Below are positions 60,252-64,000 of a stretch of DNA of 64,000 bases, one piece after another. The notes beneath the pieces were generated by a model. The model had not been told where the DNA came from, searched no databases, and saw only the letters and a program-made list of their open reading frames with translations. Source of the stretch: Cercis canadensis (lineage: Eukaryota > Streptophyta > Magnoliopsida > Fabales > Fabaceae); NCBI GenBank assembly GCA_003255065.1, contig QAOA01000773.1, forward strand, positions 191,728 through 255,727, given 5' to 3'. A program made the translations under genes and the position numbers. Every line of letters starts with the position of its first letter. Position 1 is the stretch's first letter.

Positions 60252-60420
60252 GGGAACATTCCGCATGCCACATCACTATCTATTCCTATTATTTTGTCCG
60301 AATATATATAATTAAATATAAAATAAAACCAAATAAATAAGAATTCGTTAAACCCCATAGGGCGTACCCCCGCTCTTCTTGAAGGGAAGTTAGGAAAACG
60401 TCCGAAAAGCGGGAGTACCA

Positions 60421-62404
60421 ACTGACATAGACAGACAGGTGTTCTTCTCGGCTTTTTCTTTGATACCCAAGACGAATCTATCCAATCCTAGCCGTTGATT
60501 TCATCCTGTCAGTGAATCTCAGCCGTCCCTCCACGGGGGTGGCTCGGCGTAAAGCACCGCCGTCTCGATCTCGATCTTGCCGTCGCCGGTGAGTCCTCCT
60601 TGCTCTTTCGGTTCACTTCTAACTGTGAATTGCTTTCGTGATTCTCGCATTTTCTTTTCCTGTTGTTTGCGGAATCTGAATTCTGAAGTGAAATCTTCAG
60701 TTTCTTTGTTGAATTCAACTTTTCCTGAGAAAATCAGTAAAAAATTTCCCTAGTTTTTGAAATAAAGTTTCGTGGTTAGTTCTTTGCTTGTAGGTGTTGA
60801 CGAGAGGAGGTTTTTCAGTTTTCGGAACTAAGAGGTGTTAAACGATGGCCATGGATGCTTGGGAAACCTCTAGTCATAAGATTTGTTGTTTGTTTTCTCT
60901 TTCAGGAGGCTGAAGAAGGCGAGAATCTTATCTGATTTTTCCTTTTTTTCCCCATTTTTCTAATATATTTTTTTTGGATTGGTGAAGGGGAATCTTATCC
61001 GATCTAATTTAAGATCTTTGTGCAAAAGATAATATATATTAGTTATAAATATGTTCGAATCCTGAAAATTTTTATTAATTTTTTTAAAGCTTTTTCATCC
61101 CTTCATCAATTTAATAAAGTAATATAATTGACTGATCTGTGAAATTTTATTATACGTTTCTTCTAGCTTTCTGTCGACTAATTAATTTGTTATTATCTTA
61201 TCTTATCTTATCATCAATTGTTTATTCTGAAGTCATTCGGTGCATTGAAAAAGAAATAGATAGTTAGATACTTGTTCATGTGTTTGTTGACCTACCAGTT
61301 TGGATGACTTATCACCTTAATACTCTTCAAGTTTAATTATGAGACAGAATATGGATGAAATGACTCATCCTGTTAGATTTCTGGAAATTTGTTTGTAGTT
61401 TAGTAGTTAGGGAAGTTAGAAGTTTTTAATTAATTATTTTGATTTTGAAAGTTTGTTCAATTTATTTATTTGAGGAGGATTAAGCCGGAATAACCTAGTG
61501 TATGTTGATATTAGATTGAGGAAGGAGAAAAAAGAAAATTAAATCCATCATAAACATAGAATCCATGTTATGATTTTGGTCCTAATTTAGTTTACTCACT
61601 TAGTCCCCTCTCTTCCTCTCTTCTTTTCTTGATCAGTTTATTGGACTCACTTCGTAATAGTATTGATGCATGCATCACAGCTAACCATGGTTTAGGGAGA
61701 AGCTACTAGAGAGTGACATTTCCAAAAACATGGTTTCAGGGTTTCCCACCTCAACACCAAACAAGCTACAAAACCTCTCAAAGTTGTTGATTATATTGCA
61801 ATACCACGAAAGATCTATTGCATCTTTCTCTTCCCATTGAGCAGGCATTATGCTGTTGTCAAAACCCACTGGTGAACTCTGATTTCTTTGCCAAGGAATA
61901 GCTAAAGTAAGATATCATTATATTGCATTGATGGAGTGGAAATGCATTATGTTATGCTTCCTGATTGAAATTATGATACCTTTTATCATTGCCTTATGTA
62001 TAGTTCAGAAAACTGTGCCTATAGGGTAAACCAGCTCTTTTTTCCCCTTCACAAAACTCTGCAAAAATGTATCTTTCTCTGTTTGCTAAACTCTCTTTAT
62101 TAATATATCTTTCTACTGCTTTTATTTTATTTTATTTTTTTAATTAGCTTGTATCATCAGGTGGCCCCTCCAATGTAGCGATTTGGCTGTGTGTAGTCTG
62201 TTTTACGCGGAAAAGCCATTCTTATGTGAGCCTTATTGGAGAATTTTGATTCTACCAAGTTGACTATGATTGTTTACGGCACAATTTCTTATCTGCAACG
62301 TCAAGTGCCAGCATCTGTGTTTGACGTTTGCTTGAGAGAGAAACTCTCTGCCGCTGCCATCTCTGCTGCTGGCATTGAAGTTTGCCTCTTCTCCTTTTCC
62401 TTTC
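60421..62404 (+). promoter_or_regulatory. 5' leader of the PI4K-gamma gene, with intron 60589-62160
   Basis: A C/T-rich first exon (beginning perhaps near 60421-60480) ends at 60588 with a good donor (gtcgccg|gtgagt). The best acceptor before the coding region is at 62160 (atcatcag|gtggcc) after a T-rich tract. The 1.6-kb intron is otherwise AT-rich, as is usual for leader introns in this family. The second leader exon (62161-62404) carries three upstream ATGs, listed separately. Boundaries are inferred from consensus only. Confidence 0.55.
62173..62229 (+). promoter_or_regulatory. Two minimal AUG-stop uORFs
   Basis: ATGTAG at 62173-62178 and ATGTGA at 62224-62229 are start codons followed at once by a stop, both in the second leader exon. 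AUG-stop elements are known in plants to stall ribosomes and in some genes (NIP5;1, with AUGUAA) to sense boron. Here they differ in the stop codon, and function is only a possibility. Confidence 0.45.
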
Positions 62405-62415
62405 ATGTATCCTGA
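62266..62415 (+). promoter_or_regulatory. 49-codon uORF overlapping the main start
   Basis: The ATG at 62266 has A at -3 and opens a 49-codon frame (starts MIVYGTISYL, ends FSFSFHVS) that stops at 62413-62415, past the first in-frame kinase ATG at 62405. Ribosomes that read it cannot reinitiate at 62405 without moving back, but could at the second ATG, 62441 (gagATGgct), 25 nt beyond the stop. I do not recognise the peptide. Confidence 0.45.
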
Positions 62416-64000
62416 TTTGGACACCTGTGTACATTCTGAGATGGCTGTTGCAACCTTTGGAGGACCTCCCAGAGAGTGTTGTGTGAATAAGAAAATGGAA
62501 AGAACTCTTTCTGGGAGGAGACGTGTATTTGTGCAGACTGAAACTGGCTGTGTTTTGGGAATAGAGTTAGACAGAAGTGACAATGCCAGTACTGTAAAGA
62601 AGAGATTACAACTTGCATTAAATGTCCCAACCGAGGAAAGCTCTCTTATATGTGGTGACATGGTCTTGAAAAATGATCTAAGCGTGGTTAGAAATGATTC
62701 TCCACTTCTTCTCACAAGGAACTTCTTACACAGGAGCTCGTCCACCCCATGTCTTTCACCTACTGGTAGGGATCTTCAGCAGAGGGATAGAAGTGGACCA
62801 ATTGAGATATTGGGTTGCTCAAATCAATTTGCTGGAACAAAACAACTGGTTAAGGATATTGTGAAGGCAATGAAAATTGGCATTGAACCAATCCCCGTTC
62901 ATGGTGGATTAGGAGGTGCATATTATTTTAGAAACAGCCATGGTGAAAATGTTGCTATTGTGAAACCGACAGATGAGGAACCTTATGCACCAAACAACCC
63001 AAAAGGTTTTGTTGGCAAAGCTCTTGGGCAACCAGGATTGAAACGTTCTGTGCGGGTTGGGGAGACAGGTTTTAGAGAAGTTGCAGCTTACCTTCTTGAC
63101 CATGATCATTTTGCCAATGTACCTTCTACTGCCCTTGTGAAGGTAACACATTCTATTTTTAATGTTAATGATGGGGTAAATGGTAATATGCATCAAAACA
63201 GGAAGCAAATTAGCAAGATTGCATCACTACAGCAATTCATTTCTCATGATTTTGATGCGAGTGATCATGGAACTTCTAGTTTCCCTGTTGCTGCTGTTCA
63301 TAGCATAGGGATTTTAGATATACGAATTTTAAACACAGACAGACATGCAGGAAATCTTCTGGTCAGGAAGCTTGATGGGGTTGGTAGGTTTGGTGAGGTT
63401 GAGCTTGTTCCCATTGATCATGGCCTTTGCCTTCCTGAAAGCTTGGAAGATCCATATTTTGAATGGATCCATTGGCCGCAGGCATCAATTCCTTTCTCAG
63501 AGGATGAGCTGAAGTATATAAATCAGCTAGATCCATTCCGCGATGCAGAAATGCTTAGAATGGAGCTTCCTGTGATTCGAGAGGCATGCCTTCGGGTTTT
63601 AGTTCTCTGCACAATCTTCCTTAAGGAAGCAGCAGCCTTTGGTCTTTGTCTTGCTGAAATTGGGGACATGATGAGTAGAGAATTTCGGGGTCATGAGGAA
63701 GAGCCTAGTGAGCTTGAGCTTATATGTATTGAAGCAAAGAATTTGTTAGATCAGGAAGAATTTTCTTCTTTTGAGGCAGAAGTAGGAGACAAAAATGTGA
63801 TTCAGTTTCAGATAGACTGTGAGGATCAAGACTTGGACTATACTTCAAACATAGACAAAAAACTGAAAGTAATGACACCTTTCCAAGTTGGAGCAAAGGG
63901 TGGAAATGGCAGAAACCTACTCTCTAAACTAGAGGAAAGTGTGATGGAGGGCGAGGCAGAGAGTGAAGGGGAGGAGTTGCCCTTAAGTGCAGATGAATAT
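62405..64000 (+). CDS. PI4KG5: Phosphatidylinositol 4-kinase gamma (PI4K-gamma-5 type) with ubiquitin-like domain, cut by window end
   Basis: A single open exon of 532 codons runs off the window; Arabidopsis members of this subgroup are single-exon genes of about 560-630 residues. The N-terminus MYPDLDTCVHSEMAVATF aligns with the family. A ubiquitin-like domain (about 38-107: RRRVFVQTETGCVLGIELDR to NDSPLLLTRN) is followed by the kinase: GGLGGAYYF (about 167), VAIVKPTDEEP with Lys187, NTDRHAGN with Asp312 and Asn317, and PIDHG with Asp338. After the kinase an acidic tail begins. Known: these type II-like gamma enzymes phosphorylate PI or act as protein kinases; several bind ubiquitin-pathway or membrane-bound transcription partners. 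Start: the ATG at 62405 has a weak context and the one at 62441 (residue 13) a strong one, so the shorter protein may be the main product. All key residues are present. Confidence 0.93.
   Translation, partial: MYPDLDTCVHSEMAVATFGGPPRECCVNKKMERTLSGRRRVFVQTETGCVLGIELDRSDNASTVKKRLQLALNVPTEESSLICGDMVLKNDLSVVRNDSPLLLTRNFLHRSSSTPCLSPTGRDLQQRDRSGPIEILGCSNQFAGTKQLVKDIVKAMKIGIEPIPVHGGLGGAYYFRNSHGENVAIVKPTDEEPYAPNNPKGFVGKALGQPGLKRSVRVGETGFREVAAYLLDHDHFANVPSTALVKVTHSIFNVNDGVNGNMHQNRKQISKIASLQQFISHDFDASDHGTSSFPVAAVHSIGILDIRILNTDRHAGNLLVRKLDGVGRFGEVELVPIDHGLCLPESLEDPYFEWIHWPQASIPFSEDELKYINQLDPFRDAEMLRMELPVIREACLRVLVLCTIFLKEAAAFGLCLAEIGDMMSREFRGHEEEPSELELICIEAKNLLDQEEFSSFEAEVGDKNVIQFQIDCEDQDLDYTSNIDKKLKVMTPFQVGAKGGNGRNLLSKLEESVMEGEAESEGEELPLSADEY

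Larger units (their letters stand above)
53809..60420. other. Divergent intergenic region between the second GT106 gene and the PI4K-gamma gene
   Basis: Both genes are transcribed away from this 6.6-kb region. Its left edge is the GT106 promoter (G-box cluster 53997-54367) and its right edge the PI4K promoter (G-box pair 60217-60251). Between them are at least five transposon insertions: 55393-55588, 56874-57081, 57521-58024, 58826-59020 and 59331-60058. An N at 58724 lies in an A run. No gene was found. Confidence 0.7.

Overview
This is nuclear DNA from a eudicot plant. Five protein-coding genes have plant-type intron-exon structure and products that match Arabidopsis families residue by residue over long stretches. 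The intergenic DNA is AT-rich and full of short plant-type transposons. The species cannot be fixed from the sequence. Nine single Ns, six of them sitting exactly between imperfect direct duplicates, suggest a draft assembly of a heterozygous plant (inference).

Layout. (1) 764-24087, plus strand: a complete BIG gene (UBR4-type giant protein, 14 exons, 5093 residues). (2) 29435-32157, plus: an intact GT106 glycosyltransferase (8 exons, 518 residues) of the RRT1/RRT2 clade. It lies just downstream of BIG, as At3g02250 lies beside BIG in Arabidopsis. (3) 38069-43980, minus: a bHLH factor of the BIM2 type (7 exons, 333 residues). (4) 48597-53808, minus: a second, distantly related GT106/O-fucosyltransferase-family gene (10 exons, 676 residues). 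(5) 62405 to the window end, plus: a PI4K-gamma-5-like ubiquitin-like-domain kinase, cut by the window after 532 codons, with a 5'-UTR intron. Every splice site was placed by keeping frame and family homology. Two introns, one in BIM2 and one in the second GT106 gene, appear to be GC-AG.

Between and inside the genes are LINE 3'-end pieces, tRNA-derived SINEs (one with a perfect 16-bp target duplication), several hairpin or long-TIR DNA elements (one with a perfect 9-bp and one with a perfect 8-bp target duplication), and one small fossil LTR element in a BIG intron.

The genes are not an operon and need not act together. Two GT106 enzymes suggest Golgi glycan synthesis. BIG and BIM2 are both linked to growth-hormone responses in Arabidopsis. 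The most interesting regulatory signals are a set of upstream start codons (two AUG-stop pairs and a 49-codon ORF overlapping the main start) in the PI4K-gamma leader, and four G-box hexamers within 371 bp upstream of the second GT106 gene. No toxin, CRISPR array, rRNA or functional tRNA gene was seen.
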